Positions 1 through 12,008 of a DNA stretch of 50,987 nt are shown in pieces. The position numbers were made by a program, and so were the translations under genes. The notes beneath the pieces are model-generated. The model was not told the DNA's origin and ran no database searches. It was given only the letters and a program-made list of their open reading frames with translations. Each line of letters begins with the position of its first letter. Position 1 is the stretch's first letter. The DNA is from Hydnum rufescens UP504 (Eukaryota; Basidiomycota; Agaricomycetes; Cantharellales; Hydnaceae), in contig MU129185.1 in NCBI GenBank assembly GCA_014904985.1, positions 3,842-54,828 on the forward strand, given 5' to 3'.

Positions 1-1215
1 CAGCGCAAAGGGAACGGTGTGTTCAGAAGCAAGAGCAGATAGATTGCGGCAAGACGCACTTGAACAGTAAGCCATGACAGCAACGAGCCATGTACACTCC
101 TTGACTATCACTTGAAAGTCCAGATTCATATCCTTGAAAATAGTGAGAGACACAACCAATATCATAAACTATGTTTGGTTGTCTGCCTGATGATCTATAC
201 GGTATCATACGCTCTAATGGGGTTGCTGCCAGGACGCCAAAACATCGATTTGGTCGGGATACAAGAAGTCTGTTCCATCGAGACAAAGATAAGTACTAAC
301 CGGCACCAAACCCTAGTACGAGAAGAACAAGATAAAAGCACATTGGAAAACGATGGCAATCGGGAAAGACTAACCGAACTGAAGCAACACAAGGACTTGC
401 TACAAAATTATAATGGAAGACTTTCAGACTGATCCACGACAATATCAGGGCCACAACACACCACCAACACTCCTGCGTAGAGATTGCGCTCACTATGAAA
501 GTCAAGGGAATTGTGAATGGGATGGTTCTCTAGCAATGACATGTGGCAAGACCCACAAGAATAGACGCGATACGCAAAGAATGTCTGCACAGTGACTGAT
601 GCGCAGACCTTGAAGTAGATAGCGCCGAATCCAGGATAAGGGTACCCAAAACAAGAACTGACTTAGTACTCACGGTGTTGATTTGATATACGGCGAACTC
701 CCTATAAGTAGCGATTATTTCATAGGTAAAGGGATCGTTAGGGAAAGGAAGCGTCAACGGACTTGATACACCCGATACGCACCATGTCGCCCACCCCAGA
801 GCCAACGGATTACTATAATTTATGACAAACCACCAATATAAAGACCTGGAAACGCATGCACTGTATAACGTGGATAGTATCGGTGAGCAGTAAGCCTCCA
901 CACTGTTTCACGGGAACAGTGGAAGAGCACAGAAAGGGAGATACCAACAGTTGTAAGGCATCCACAGTCCTATAGAATGGAAGATGATGAATATGCCTCG
1001 AAAGATAAGTGTGCGAGGCTCACCATAAAAACGCCACCTGAGAAAGGGATAGATAATGGGCGATGAATGTACATTTCAAGGGAATATGGAGGGACATACC
1101 GCCAGTTTCAACGGCCTTCTATCATTCGGGAATGCATGATAATAGGTAGAAATCTTGGACAGTGAGGACACCGAAGCATCTAACAAATACGTTAGCTACG
1201 TCAGCATTGCTGTGG
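1..1215 (-). repeat. Left arm of a 1.2 kb inverted repeat
   Basis: This arm is the reverse complement of 1,278-2,494, with a 62 bp loop at 1,216-1,277. Pairing runs to base 1, so the arm is cut by the window edge. Differences from the other arm are scattered and include many one-base gains or losses, such as an extra C near 988 and an extra G in the run near 800. On the minus strand it carries the first exons of a DUF6534-like membrane protein, including the ORF at 530-901 with the N-Y-S-N-P-L-A-L-G motif. It is either a real inverted duplication or a fold-back read artefact. Confidence 0.9.
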
Positions 1216-1277
1216 GCATCCTTAAGGCTGGAGGAGACTGACAGAGCGGTGAGGAGGTTGCCAAAGAACGAGCCACT

Positions 1278-2494
1278 CCACAGCAATGCTGACGTAGCTA
1301 ACGTATTTGTTAGATGCTTCGGTGTCCTCACTGTCCAGATTTCTACCTATTATCATGCATTCCCGAATGATAGAAGGCCGTTGAAACTGGCGGTATGTCC
1401 CTCCATATTCCCTTGAAATGTACACTCATCGCCCATTATCTATCCCTTTCTCAGGTGGCGTTTTTATGGTGAGCCTCGCACACTTATCTTTCGAGCATAT
1501 TCATCATCTTCCATTCTATAGGACTGTGGATGCCTTACAACTGTTGGTATCTCCCTTTCTGTGCTCTTCCACTGTTCCGTGAAACAGTGTGGAGGCTTAC
1601 TGCTCACCGATACTATCCACGTTATACAGTGCATGCGTTTCCAGGTCTTATATTGGTGGTTTGTCATAAATTATAGTAATCCGTTGGCTCTGGGTGGGCG
1701 ACATGGTGCGTATCGGGTGTATCAAGTCCGTTGACCGTTCCTTTCCCTAACGATCCCTTTACCTATGAAATAATCGCCTACTTATAGGGAGTTCGCCGTA
1801 TATCAAATCAACACCGTGAGTACTAAGTCAGTTCTTGTTTTGGGTACCCTTATCCTGGATTCGGCGCTATCTACTTCAAGGTCTGCGCATCAGTCACTGT
1901 GCAGACATTCTTTGCGTATCGCGTCTATTCTTGTGGGTCTGCCACATGTCATTGCTAGAGAACCATCCCATTCACAATTCCCCTTGACTTTCATAGTGAG
2001 CGCCAATCTCTACGCAGGAGTGTTGGTGGTGTGTTGTGGCCCTGATATTGTCGTGGATCAGTCTGAAAGTCTTCCATTATAATTTGTAGCAAGTCCTTGT
2101 GTTGCTTCAGTTCGGTTAGTCTTTCCCGATTGCCATCGTTTTCCAATGTGCTTTTATCTTGTTCTTCTCGTACTAGGGTTTGGTGCCGGTTAGTACTTAT
2201 CTTCTGTCTCGATGGACCAAGACTTCTTGTATCCCGACCAAATCGATGTTTTGGCGTCCTGCAGCAACCGCCATTAGAGCGTATGTATTCCCGTATTCTC
2301 TCCGGCGAGACCACAGCCAACAACTTGTTTATTTGATTTGGTTGTGTCTCTCACTATTTCAGGAATATGAATCTGGAATTTCAAGTGATAGTCAAGGAGT
2401 GTACATGGCTCGTTGTGTCATGGCTTACTGTTCAAGTGCGTCTTGGCCGCAATCTATCTGCTCTTGTTTCTGACACACACCGTTCCCTTCGCTG
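1278..2494 (+). repeat. Right arm of a 1.2 kb inverted repeat
   Basis: This is the partner of 1-1,215. Base 2,494 pairs with base 1 and base 1,278 with base 1,215. The DUF6534-like gene in this arm runs on into unique sequence beyond 2,494, so this arm is the better candidate for the native orientation. Confidence 0.9.
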
Positions 2495-3205
2495 ATACAT
2501 GGTACATGGTGTAATTATGTCGCTTTCAGGCAACTGCAGATATTGTAATTGCGACATGCATGTGTCTCTTATTGCGACGTCGGCGCACCGGGTTTCAGAA
2601 GTACGTATCCTGATACATTGTGATGGTACATTCGTGTACTAAACGAGTCCCATTATCTGATTAATGATCTCATCTATCGCTGCGTGGCACAGAACTGATT
2701 CAGTAATCAACCGTATGGTACTGTACACCATTAGTACGGGGTTGATCACTAGTGTTCTCTCCTGTTTCCTTCTTGTAGTGGTGCGTTTGAGCAACTTTCT
2801 TTCCTTTTTTCAGCACGATATTGCTAGTGCTGAACTAATGGGGGCAGTTTGTCAAATATGGGTTCCATTTTAGTGAACTTACTATCGGCATGGTAGGTTG
2901 CTCATTTTTCGGTCTCCTGCTTGTTCGAGAATGAGCGTAGTTCTGTGCAACACTAATCTCTTGATCCTGATTTAGCCACTGGGCACATTCTATTCCATCA
3001 CCATGCTCGCCAAGTACGTCCCTATGGTATCTCTTGTTGTGCTAAATTTTATGTTCGGCCTTGTAGTCTGCACATGCGAACGACACTCCGGGCGAGGCTT
3101 GAAACACCAAGCCCCCTTGAACTGATTAGCACCTCGATCAAAAGAGAATCCGATGGAATGCGAGGGTTCCTGGACGTGTACGTCTCTATGTCGTGGCCCC
3201 TATGA
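1278..3205 (+). pseudogene. DUF6534-like multi-pass membrane protein, N-terminus missing
   Basis: Translated pieces resemble the basidiomycete DUF6534 family of membrane proteins with unknown function. In order they are: an exon ending at 1,392 with F-G-V-L-T-V-Q and Y-Y-H-A-F-P-N-D; V-A-F-L-W-T-V-D after introns at 1,393-1,454 and about 1,469-1,520; Y-W-W-F-V-I-N-Y-S-N-P-L-A-L-G near 1,650-1,700; V-Q-T-F-F-A-Y-R-V-Y near 1,890-1,920; T-D-S-V-I-N-R-M-V-L-Y-T-I-S-T-G-L-I-T-S near 2,690-2,750; and a polar tail with L-R-A-R-L-E-T-P-S-P-L to a stop at 3,205. The start lies in the palindrome loop and is absent. The two arms differ by indels that change frame: the left arm reads correctly at L-A-L-G-W-A-T-W while the right arm does not. 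Some breaks may therefore be sequence errors. Family call is by motif recall, not by search. Confidence 0.5.
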
Positions 3206-3850
3206 CGGAAGAGCGATGAGGTGGTGCCAACTGACACTGATTGGAACATGTCTGTTTTTCTAGGAAGAGAGGTTCCGGGATATAAGGATAAATATCACCA
3301 GAGAGGTGGGATCGGACGATGTGGATGTGGATGTGGACATCAAACCAATGGTTCGTATTAGATGACCCGTACATTTATCATGCTATTCACTCGTCCGCGT
3401 TCCATCGTGGTTACTCTCATCAGCATACTGATACAACGGTTCCGTTTACTGCGGTTCAGAGCCCTGTCCTGGAGGGGACGTGAAATCGCACCCAAGGTTT
3501 CGATGCGGCTAAGCAGTCTTGAGGTTTAGGTTGGAATTTTGATGTAACTTTGCATGCGTACAAGTAGGGACATTCACACTCCCTTAATCCCAGGTGCCCC
3601 TCGTGACGAACCCTTATAATTAGGGTCCCTGGCACAAAATTTGCGGTATATTAGGTATATATCTAACCTTCTTGTATTGAAATCAAGCAAATATACCTTA
3701 ACACGACACTTTGGATGTAATTGAATCTCGACTTTCTATCTGCCCTGCCCAGACCACCTCATCACAGGAGGCGATGGAGAATTCTATCGCGTCCAGCAGA
3801 ACAGGTACATCAGTGTTGGCCGTGACTTGCGTTGGACTCATAGATCCAAT
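3206..3850. other. No recognisable gene
   Basis: I see only short, unrelated reading frames here. The A+T-rich stretch at about 3,640-3,720 has no clear element boundary. Confidence 0.5.
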
Positions 3851-4130
3851 TAGGTACCTCTCTTAACGAGATCAAGAAGATTCCTTGCCGATTTCACTAG
3901 CACCCTATTGTAATATGAACTAGGACCAGTACAATCAAATCAATACTCTGCTTCCAACAACTCGTAAGTTCAAGAAGGCATGGAGGCATTCCTGAGCTAC
4001 CTGGCGAATCTGGATAGAACACCTCACCTTCGACTCGGGCCAACTTAGCGCAGAGCAAGGTGACAGAACGGCGTAGAATGGCTGGCAGAGATTCAAAGGG
4101 TCGCCGAGAATTGAATGCCACCATGATATT
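3851..4130 (+). repeat. Diverged array spacer (sub1 promoter side of block X)
   Basis: The segment starting with the motif TTAACGAGATCAAGAAGATT resembles the spacers at about 24,300-24,430 and 27,860-27,900, which lie between sub1 promoters and sub2 3' ends. It shows that the Zn-cluster array once reached this far left. No gene is evident in it. Confidence 0.5.
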
Positions 4131-4609
4131 GTTGAGATTTGACGTGCCTCGGTAACGTGGACCAGCTCGTTAAACGCTCATTCTTAATTTGCGGTGAGAA
4201 ACGTCCACAGCAGAGACGCGCACCGAGAACCAGAAAGCCGACGACCAGAGAGGGGTAACTAAGTGCGCTGCGCCTTCTCGGAGAATAAGAGACACACGTC
4301 AACGGATAGAACCTGAGGGTATGACGGACCAAAGCCGGGAAATCGAGTGGAGGAATAGAGTCAGATCATCCATTTTACCAGAGAACGGACATTACTCTAT
4401 ATGAAATGCTAAATGACGGGGCACCACTCTTTCAGGGAAAACGAAGTAGGCCAAAGGAGCATCAGAAAAAAATTCCCCATAGCTTGTCGAGGAAAGAACC
4501 AAGGGGTCGGCGTGCAGCGGAAGAGAATGATTGGGCTCAGAATTGTGGCACGGTCTCATCACTATGGAGGGGAAGAACTGAAGTACATGATCGTCATTAC
4601 ACTGTGAAC
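4131..4609. other. No recognisable gene
   Basis: Reading frames up to about 85 codons exist on both strands, but none is similar to a family I know and none recurs in the other modules. Confidence 0.4.
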
Positions 4610-5175
4610 CAGGGTTCACAGTGAGCGGAAGCGAGCGGGAGACGAACAAGTCTCACTAGTCGAATGAAAAGTGCGAGTTGGGGCGTCAGCCTGTGTTCAG
4701 AGCAAGGGCTAAGGCACAAATCTGAGCGAAGAATGGAGCAGGGAGCAAAGAGAACGTCAGCAGGGATAAGCATCTGGTCAAATTGTCGAGGCCAGGAGAT
4801 GAAGATGCTTTGGTGGGGATTCAAGTGAGCCAGTCATGAAAAGCGGATGGATTCATCTTGAAGGTCACGGCATTGCGGAGCAACAGCTTGTCCAGAAGTA
4901 TGTCTGCCAGACCACAAAAATCAGTGCCGTGCGGCCGAAGGTCAGAGCACGCCTTTTTTGGAGTGCGGTAATTGGAGAGACGAGGCAGAAAATTCCTTAG
5001 GAGGTGCAGGTGAAACTAACTATACAAATGAGCATGGGCGTCGGACAGCAAGTAACACTTATATCTTTGCTGGACACAATTGTGAGGATCGAGTGGGCTA
5101 TCATCCCACAGGGCTTCCGTCTCCTGAGGATTTGCCACGGCTGTTAACCAGTATGGGCGTATCAAGTGATTAGGA
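4610..5175 (+). repeat. Array block X, copy 1
   Basis: This block recurs at 17,160-17,770 and 27,900-28,500, and inverted at 38,010-38,480. The best conserved part is at 5,060-5,165, where the plus strand reads Y-H-P-T-G-x-P-S-P-E-D-L-P-R-L-L-T-S-M, also seen at 17,650-17,720. Other copies are frameshifted there, so it is not clearly coding. In complete modules block X lies just downstream of a sub2 gene. Confidence 0.7.
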
Positions 5176-6829
5176 AAACTGACCTGAACGAGCCGTATCA
5201 TCATGACCATCCGACGGGCCGGGATGAGCGGTATCAATCCTCTGGAACTCAAAACGAGTTACCTGACTTTCCCCAGAGGTAATCCAAGAATGTGAGAAGC
5301 GGTGGTAACAATCTTGATTTGGATGGAGGCCGCCCGAAGACATGTACTCTGGTTACCAGACATCGAAGAGGCTGGTTAAGTGAGGGATTTGGTGTATTAC
5401 GTGCTGCCCAGGTCCCCTCAGTGGGGAACACGTGTTTCCAAGGACTCAGGCTTCAGCTGGCTTGAGTCCGAAGCCAGTCAGGTTTGAACCAAGTCGACCA
5501 TCTAGTAGATAGGATAGATACAAAAGTAGGGTGGATTGATTCCTGCTGTTCACGCACCCAGGAGGTTTCGTCCTTCCCTGCGCTCTGGCATCACCGGGGC
5601 AACGTGTTGCATTCTGCGGGCTTACGCATTCGATCTCCGCTACCTTTCGTACTCAGTGTACTTCGGTACGTCCCCTAGAATAGCAACGAGAAAGGCGGAG
5701 AAAGTAAGGGGCGTGAGGCGTGAGGTGCGAAGCTTTCAGAAAAAAGGGCGGGGTTCCGTGGAAAGGGATCAGAGTAATCCGACTGCATCCCGAATCGTTA
5801 GGAGGGCCGCGGCATACGATCAAGTTGGAAAAGAATCTCAAAAGGGGGCGAAACCGAGGGTGCTACATCGCAATGAAGAACAATGGATCACCTGGGGGGA
5901 TGCTCAATGCCCGCAACATCCTTGATTGCCTTAAGCAGTCCCTTGAGGTGGCCAAGTTGAAAAAGGATGAATCGGTGTTTTGAGTAAGATGGCGAGCGAC
6001 AGGCAGATCGTACATGCTCAATGCCTCCTCAGCCCTGGAGCCCCCCCTTCGAGGTGCCTAATTTTGAAAGGTCGCTGGAGAGGCTGACACCGAGGAAAGC
6101 GAGTCTTAGTTGGGAAACACCGGTCGAGACGCGGAAAATGACCAGAAAATGCGGGCAGCCTCTCCGATCGTCTTGGATGCCTTGGTTTCTCATGGGGACC
6201 AAGTTTTTAAAGATGATGGCAAATAACCAAGTGAAATTTGGGAGGAATGTATTGGGTTGATAGTAGGCGGAAAATGCTGAGACCCGCTCCCAGTCAGTTT
6301 AGAACTTTGCAGGATAGTCCCTCCAGTGCAGCCCAGTGAACCCGGAGGTGTACTACAGCCGACTGGGGGTTCTCCACGAACAACGGCTTGGTTGGGTGCC
6401 GGAAGGAATCGAAGGATGTAACTGCCACTGACCCGGATCTGACGGCCACGCTACAGTACTTACATATACGCAAAGGGGAATGAACGCTATATTATACTCA
6501 CTTCTCGCCTTAGCAGTGTGCGCCGCGAAAATCAATGAGAATAGCTGCGAGTCCCCTCAGAGAGTTCCGGGGTTCGTCGCTACATCGCCTTATACCTAGT
6601 CATCGCAAATGCCTGGTGTTATAACAGATCCCATAGTAACTTTCTCCCTGAGACGTTCCTCGCAACCGGATGAGAACAGTCACGGATTTGTGAGGCGTCA
6701 CGAAACGATCAATAAGGATGACGGAGTAGACTGACTTGACATCTATAATGTAGAAATACAGCCCTGTTATTTCGACGGGCCTATCATCTTGGGGAACGAA
6801 GGTGGGACATACGATGATAAGGACGCGAA
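5176..6829. other. Region without a recognised gene
   Basis: Plus-strand frames of 129 codons (5,536-5,925) and 87 codons (5,720-5,983) overlap each other and resemble nothing I recognise. A pattern at about 5,440-5,500 looked tRNA-like at first but does not fold. I see no repeat shared with the array here. Confidence 0.4.
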
Positions 6830-9241
6830 TCAGGACTTCTTGCCCTTACCGGGTTTGAAAAATCGCATATGAACCAGTTTCGATGTTCCCAGATCGTCCT
6901 CCTCGAGTGTCGCCAAAAGCGCGTTCAGATGATGCAAAGCTTCATCATGGACGTACTCGAACGTGCTCTCATCCAGCTGGCCTATATCGATACGATTTTG
7001 TTCAAGGTTCTTATACGCGTTAAGAAGATTAAACCGCCACCGCCATATCGCGTCAAAAACAGGTCGGTTTTGTTCAGGGCGCATTTTCAACACGGCACCG
7101 CTCTGTAGTATTGATGGTCCGAGACTGATCCGAGGTGCTTGGACGTGAAGGGGAGGGAAAATACGGTAGAAATGAACCACATCTGACTGGGACGGGACGG
7201 TGGGGGCAAAGACATATGACGTCCACAATGCAATCCACCAAGTGGACTCTACATCATGTAAACAGTTATGCTGGAAAGGTGGGAGGTCCCTGAACTCCTC
7301 TGGTTCCATTTCAGCCTCCCGACCAAAAAGGTAGGTGGACTCGCGAACTTCGAGGGCCATAAAATCGCGAGTTCCCTATGAGTACGTCATTGGCCATATG
7401 AATACTTTCCCTAGAGTGGCAAGACTCACAGTCCGAAACTCATGGGGCGTAGATTTGATGGTTACGTCTTTTGCATATTCCAAATCCACAAGTAATCCCC
7501 TAGCTTGTTGCCCAGGTACTCGCAAAAGGAGAATGTTGCCGCTGCTCACATCTCGATGAATGTAGTGAACCGAAAACATAGCCTTCAGGGCTGAGTATGG
7601 GAGTTTGATGATCATCCCTACCCACTATGGACGGACCCACGTACCAAAAACCGCATCCCGCAATGCAACAAAGATTTCAGAGAAAGTCCGTACTTGATGG
7701 ACGGGGGTCCCAATCTCTTCGAACACGATCCGATAATGAACACGATGTTCCTCCAGCACCTGTCCAATTCGAAAGCCCCCCTCGGCCGGCGGCGGCTCGA
7801 TATTGGGAACGTTACCTACGCTCGAAGCTGATTGTTTCGATCCACGAGCAGGCATTTCTTCGATCCCCCCAACCCCATCAGATCCCAACCACGTCTTCAC
7901 GATCGAATCCACAGTAAACAGCTTTCCGTTTTGGATGGAAGCACCCGTGTCATCTGCACGGCTTCTTACATCAACGTCACCGGAAACGACCTCTGTGAGG
8001 AGGTGATTCAACCCATCAATTTCATTCTTCTCCATCAATCGCTCCCGAAGAATTCTGAGCGTGTCACCCTCACGGGTACGATCAGCATTTACCCAGGTGT
8101 CCTTGAGTGCGTATAACCTCTGCTCGTCGGGATCGCACATCTTGTCATATACTGACCATACTCTGGTCCCACGGCCGCGTACCGCGTCCGCGCCGTAAGT
8201 CGAAACTTCGTCTTTGGTACGAAATATCCTCTCCTTCCCGCTTCGATCAGGCACCGTGATATCATAGCAGTATTTCCCATCGCCATCGCCAGACCCGACT
8301 CGAGTTATTGTGGGGTCGTACCCCAACCGGTCGGCTGGGGAGAGGGCAATTCCGAGGAAAACCCGAACAAGATCGACGGGTTTCTGGACATAAGGGTGTC
8401 AACGGGGGGGATGGGATACGAAAAGGGAATGGGTACCGAATTGATGTCAATAGGTGTTGAAGCCACTAGGTATGCACGATGAGAAATCCAAAATCGCAGA
8501 GTAGTATTTTCGATTGTGATTCCGAGGGCGAATCGACGAAGAGGATCACTTCTCATTATTTGATGCATCGACCACACAACCTTCCACATGTCCTAGAAGA
8601 AGCATTAGAAACCTACATGGACTCGAACGGGAGAAGCCCACATCATATTTATTGACGTCGTTATCAGCCTTCTTGAATTCCATTGGGCAGACGATGTCTG
8701 CCCAATGAGGTGAATCTGGCCGGGATTTGGAGCTGGGGTGGTGTTGAAGAGGAATCGTTGAGGTCTGTAAATGAAAGTAGCCATCGGGCCTCGAAGCATT
8801 GGTTCGTTCAGATCGTGGGGTCTTGGTGCCTGCCACGTTCAATGCCATCGGTACAGGGATATTAATATCGGTGACAAGGGCCCTCGTAGCGCTAATGATC
8901 TGATTGAAAGTGTCAAGAACACCTTTGTTGTACACGCTATCCTCAGTGCCCGTCTGCTTCGACGGTTCCACGTCGAAGGCCTGCCAACGCCCTCGAGAAT
9001 TGATGCGTGCCAACTGTTTTAATTTGTCGACAACAGAGTGAGTAAAAGTGGGATCCACATGCGGAAACATAGCAGTGAGCATGTCATCGATGTTGACAAT
9101 GGGAATTCGATGCAGATCTTCCATCACTGCCTTGCGTGACGCCTCTAGGGTGGCATCATAGGAGTGGCCCGACGTGGACCTCACGGAAATTGGAGTTTCT
9201 AGTGTTGTTGGAGGCTTTGGTGGAGGGGTCTTCGGTGACAT
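6830..9241 (-). CDS. FunK1-type fungal protein kinase, five exons
   Basis: Predicted exons on the minus strand are 9,241-8,642, 8,592-8,437, 8,383-7,645, 7,590-7,430 and 7,375-6,830. All introns are 45-54 bp with GT..AG ends and frame-consistent phases, giving 733 codons plus stop. The start is the Met of M-S-P-K-T-P-P-P-K. FunK1 hallmarks follow in order: W-S-M-H-Q-I-M-R-S-D-P-L near residue 205; a G-R-G-T-R-V-W loop and Y-A-L-K-D lysine mid-protein; the catalytic loop H-R-D-V-S-S-G-N-I-L-L; D-L-E-Y-A-K in place of DFG; D-F-M-A-L-E-V; and H-D-V-E-S-T-W-W-I-A-L-W. FunK1 is a kinase family expanded in agaricomycetes; its substrates are largely unknown. The catalytic Lys, Asp and Asn are all present, so activity is plausible. 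It occupies the place where the array should have a sub2 gene, between block P at 10.05 kb and block X at 5.2 kb. Confidence 0.9.
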
Positions 9242-10049
9242 GTCTAAGGATCTGTAGAACCTGCAGGAGCAGAGTGTAGAACGCGTCTGTGGCGTGGGTA
9301 TATCCAAGTTTGGGTCCGGATGAACCCGAAGCACTATCGTGACTCGAGTCCTGTGACGCACCTAGCGAACTTCACAATGTCACCCTTCACCTGAACCGAA
9401 GCATGAGCCCGCCGGTCCTTTTGTATGCCCTGATGTTTTTATGTTTTTATGCTTCTCTTTTTCCTGTTTGTTTGTCTCCGTTGGGTAATTCCCACGAGTC
9501 GGCACCTTGCGTTCCGAAATTCTGCGTTGTGTCTTTTTCAGTGTATTTATCAGGGTTTTCTGGCTATCGCGTTTCTGTTGGAATTGGGGATGGGCGAGCT
9601 CAGCACATCCTTCTAGATAGTTCGCGGGATGTACCGAAGTTCCCTCAAGCGCTCTGATCAAACGCTCTATCTTTCTTCTTCTTGTGCGAATCTAAGTGGC
9701 TCCGCACCGATTCTTCAACAGTTTCTCGTTCTCGGAGTTTGAAAAAAGACACAACTGCGGCAGCGAAGGGAAACTTGCAGTGGCGCAGTTGGCTGCCTTC
9801 GGAAGAAAGGCGCATATATCCTCTTCCGACTCCTCCGCCTCTCCAGTTCCTAACGCATGCGTCACAACAGCTAATGAACAATACACCTAGTCTAAGGCAG
9901 AGCCGGATTCGGCGCTTACTTTCCCTCTTCTCATCGCCCCAAACCAGGAACACCGAGAACCATGCCCTTGCCCAAGTCCCGTAAGGCATCTCTACGAGTG
10001 TCCTAGTTCCCGCAGAGAACGCACTCGTGGAGATTCCCATTGGCATTAG
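9242..10049. other. FunK1 upstream region with unplaced ORFs
   Basis: This stretch holds the FunK1 5' region and low-complexity pyrimidine-rich sequence (9,400-9,560). The 133-codon minus-strand frame at 9,645-10,046 has no recognisable features and overlaps a 100-codon plus-strand frame, so I do not call it a gene. Confidence 0.4.
9600..9722 (+). repeat. Dispersed repeat, second copy inverted at about 24.04-24.17 kb
   Basis: The stretch from CATCCTTCTAGATAGTT to CCGCACCGATTCTTCA matches the reverse complement of about 24,045-24,165, with indels. The copy at 24 kb is part of an insertion of about 200 bp that is absent from the other modules. No protein is encoded. It may be the end of a small mobile element. 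Confidence 0.65.
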
Positions 10050-10770
10050 TGGTGCGCGCGCGATCGAGCCAGCCGCGCGCTCGCTAGCGCCTTCTCACGA
10101 TATCAATTCTCAGACTAAAATCTGCTCCCGTTTGCTGTATTGTAAGCAATGGTGTTTGTTTGTGATCCCGTCTAGTGAAAGATTTGGTGTAATACGTGTC
10201 ACCCAAAAGTCCGTGAGTGCCGACAATTGTCACGATTGTCAGTGACAACGAAGGTCACATCACTGGCGAATAATATTACATAATCAAGGCCTACATCCTA
10301 TTACCCAAAGATCCCTAGCACCAGCCACCCCCCATTCACATCCCCAGCACCTCGAGCCAATCCACCATCCTCCCTGCTGTTCTGTGAGGAATTCCGCCCA
10401 TACTATATCCAACAGCCACCCCCCTCAGAAACTACCCGAGATTACGTGTCCATCACGGTGCACAGAATGAACGGCGGCGATCCTCGCCCAAAATCTCTTT
10501 GAAAGGAACCTGTATCGTCAAAAATTGAGATTAGAGCCCTTCCTCCCCACAGAAAGTGCATGCATGCACACCAGGGATCGGATATCGGGACGCAGCGACA
10601 TCCAATAAGCATTGTATATCGTCCTCGTGCTTGTGGCTTTTATTTATACCAGCATCAGTAGTCCTGCCAAACGCACGGAGGTATATATGTCCGCACTTTC
10701 TCACTCGCTTGTGGAGCTGAGCTGGGGGGCGGGCGCTGCACGGCGGCAGTAAGCACCGTCTGAGTGGCCT
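10050..10770 (-). repeat. Array block P, copy 1 (no sub2 gene attached)
   Basis: This block matches 18,790-19,595 and 29,630-30,440, and the inverted block at 40,620-41,275 plus 42,509-42,560. Next to full sub2 genes it is the 5' flank. It begins with the GC motif at 10,055-10,090 (GATCGAGCCAGCCGCGCGCT). Here the downstream sub2 gene is missing and FunK1 follows instead, about 810 bp away. Confidence 0.75.
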
Positions 10771-10929
10771 CGTTGCCTCGGTGATGGGGCGTTTGGTAAT
10801 CGCGCGCGTTTTCTCCCTATATTTATTTCCTCCCGCACTGTCCTTCCCTCTCCCTTGTACTCGACGTTTGGTGGCGCCGGACGGCACGCGGCCGTGGTCA
10901 GTGGGGAGTGGATCGTGGCCGTCGAATCG

Positions 10930-11890
10930 GTACAGGGGCACAGGAAACGAGAAATAGCAGTGAATAGGGAATAGACAACATGAAACCTACCTGCCAGGGG
11001 GGGGGGGAGAACCCACTGTCGCACATCTCATGAGGTATTCATCGTACTCAATCATACAGATGACATAGGGCGCCAAAACGTAAAGTAACAGAAAAAAGGA
11101 CGAAAAACAACACACCAAAAAAATTGGCACCAGCAACAACAGCCAACGATGGAGAAAGGAGCCTGATCCCAAAATCCCATCCAGAGACACACCAAGCCAA
11201 GAAGCAAGAAGCCAGAGAGTCCAGCAGCAGAGAGATGGTCGAGAGCCAGAAAACGGGGTAAGTACAGACCGGAACCGTAGAATCCAAGATGATTGCGCAG
11301 TCACGAAGAGCAGACCACACCTGAGGATGGCAATAGAGAGACTAAAAAAAAAAATCCATCGTGTCGAATTCAGAATGAAGCCCAGATCCCCAAATTTCAA
11401 CGGATAGTCCGAAAGAAGAAACATCACGCCCCATGTCATGGTATAAATAAGGGGCCGATTTATTGGGGAAAGATGAGCTGTAACAAACAAAACAACATCA
11501 GAAGCATTCATCATCCATCACCTCACCGAGAAAAGCCAAACGCAGCCTCTAGAAACGCAAGCAATTATCGGAGAGGTGATATACGGTAACAGAACCCACC
11601 ACACGGGCTCACCACACGAGAGGAGACGCGAAAGGAGACTTTAGTACATACCAAGAGGATCGGAACTGTCGGATTGGCAGCCGGGGTCCGTGCAAAGAGA
11701 AGACAACGAGGCGAGAGAAGAAAGAAAAGATAGGATCCCTGCAGATGCCGATATTTGTCCGTACAACGTGTAAACCAAACAGATGTGTCTTATCGGTAAC
11801 AAGCCGAGTGCGAACTTGAGCCTTTAGCCCGTTCGCACACGCGGGTTGAAGTGTACTTCTTGGCAAATGGAGTGAGGGAACAGAATGCTA
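10930..11890 (-). repeat. Array 3' flank QR, copy 1
   Basis: This block follows the sub1 gene in gene direction and recurs in all nine modules. It contains a conserved AATAAATCGG with, on the opposite strand, TATAAATAA (about 11,440-11,460), and a stretch near 11,150-11,290 that reads S-W-L-G-V-S-L-D-G-I-L-G-S-G on the minus strand. The reading frames differ between copies although the nucleotides are conserved, so it is probably untranslated or spacer sequence. A run of about ten G lies near 11,000. Confidence 0.75.
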
Positions 11891-12008
11891 GCATGTAGAT
11901 GCATCTCGCAGTATCGAGAAGACTAGAAGATGAAGATGAATCAGTTATGATTTCGAGTAAGCAAAGCTCGAAAGCGTACCCGTACGGTGGCGGAGTCTCA
12001 CCGATGAC

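Noticed and set aside
4680..5175. Block X as a gene on either strand
   Set aside because: Short protein similarities appear on both strands, but each copy has different frame breaks and no start or splice pattern holds across copies.
5440..5520. tRNA-like stretch with GGTTTGAACC
   Set aside because: No acceptor stem or D arm can be paired around it, and the presumed T stem does not close.
9645..10046. 133-codon minus-strand ORF upstream of FunK1
   Set aside because: Unusual composition, overlapped by long frames on the other strand, no repeat in other modules and no recognisable feature.
10987..11514. 175-codon minus-strand ORF in block QR with hydrophobic stretches
   Set aside because: The DNA is conserved in nine QR blocks but the frame is not: the same bases fall in different frames with stops. 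This fits spacer or 3' untranslated sequence rather than a gene.
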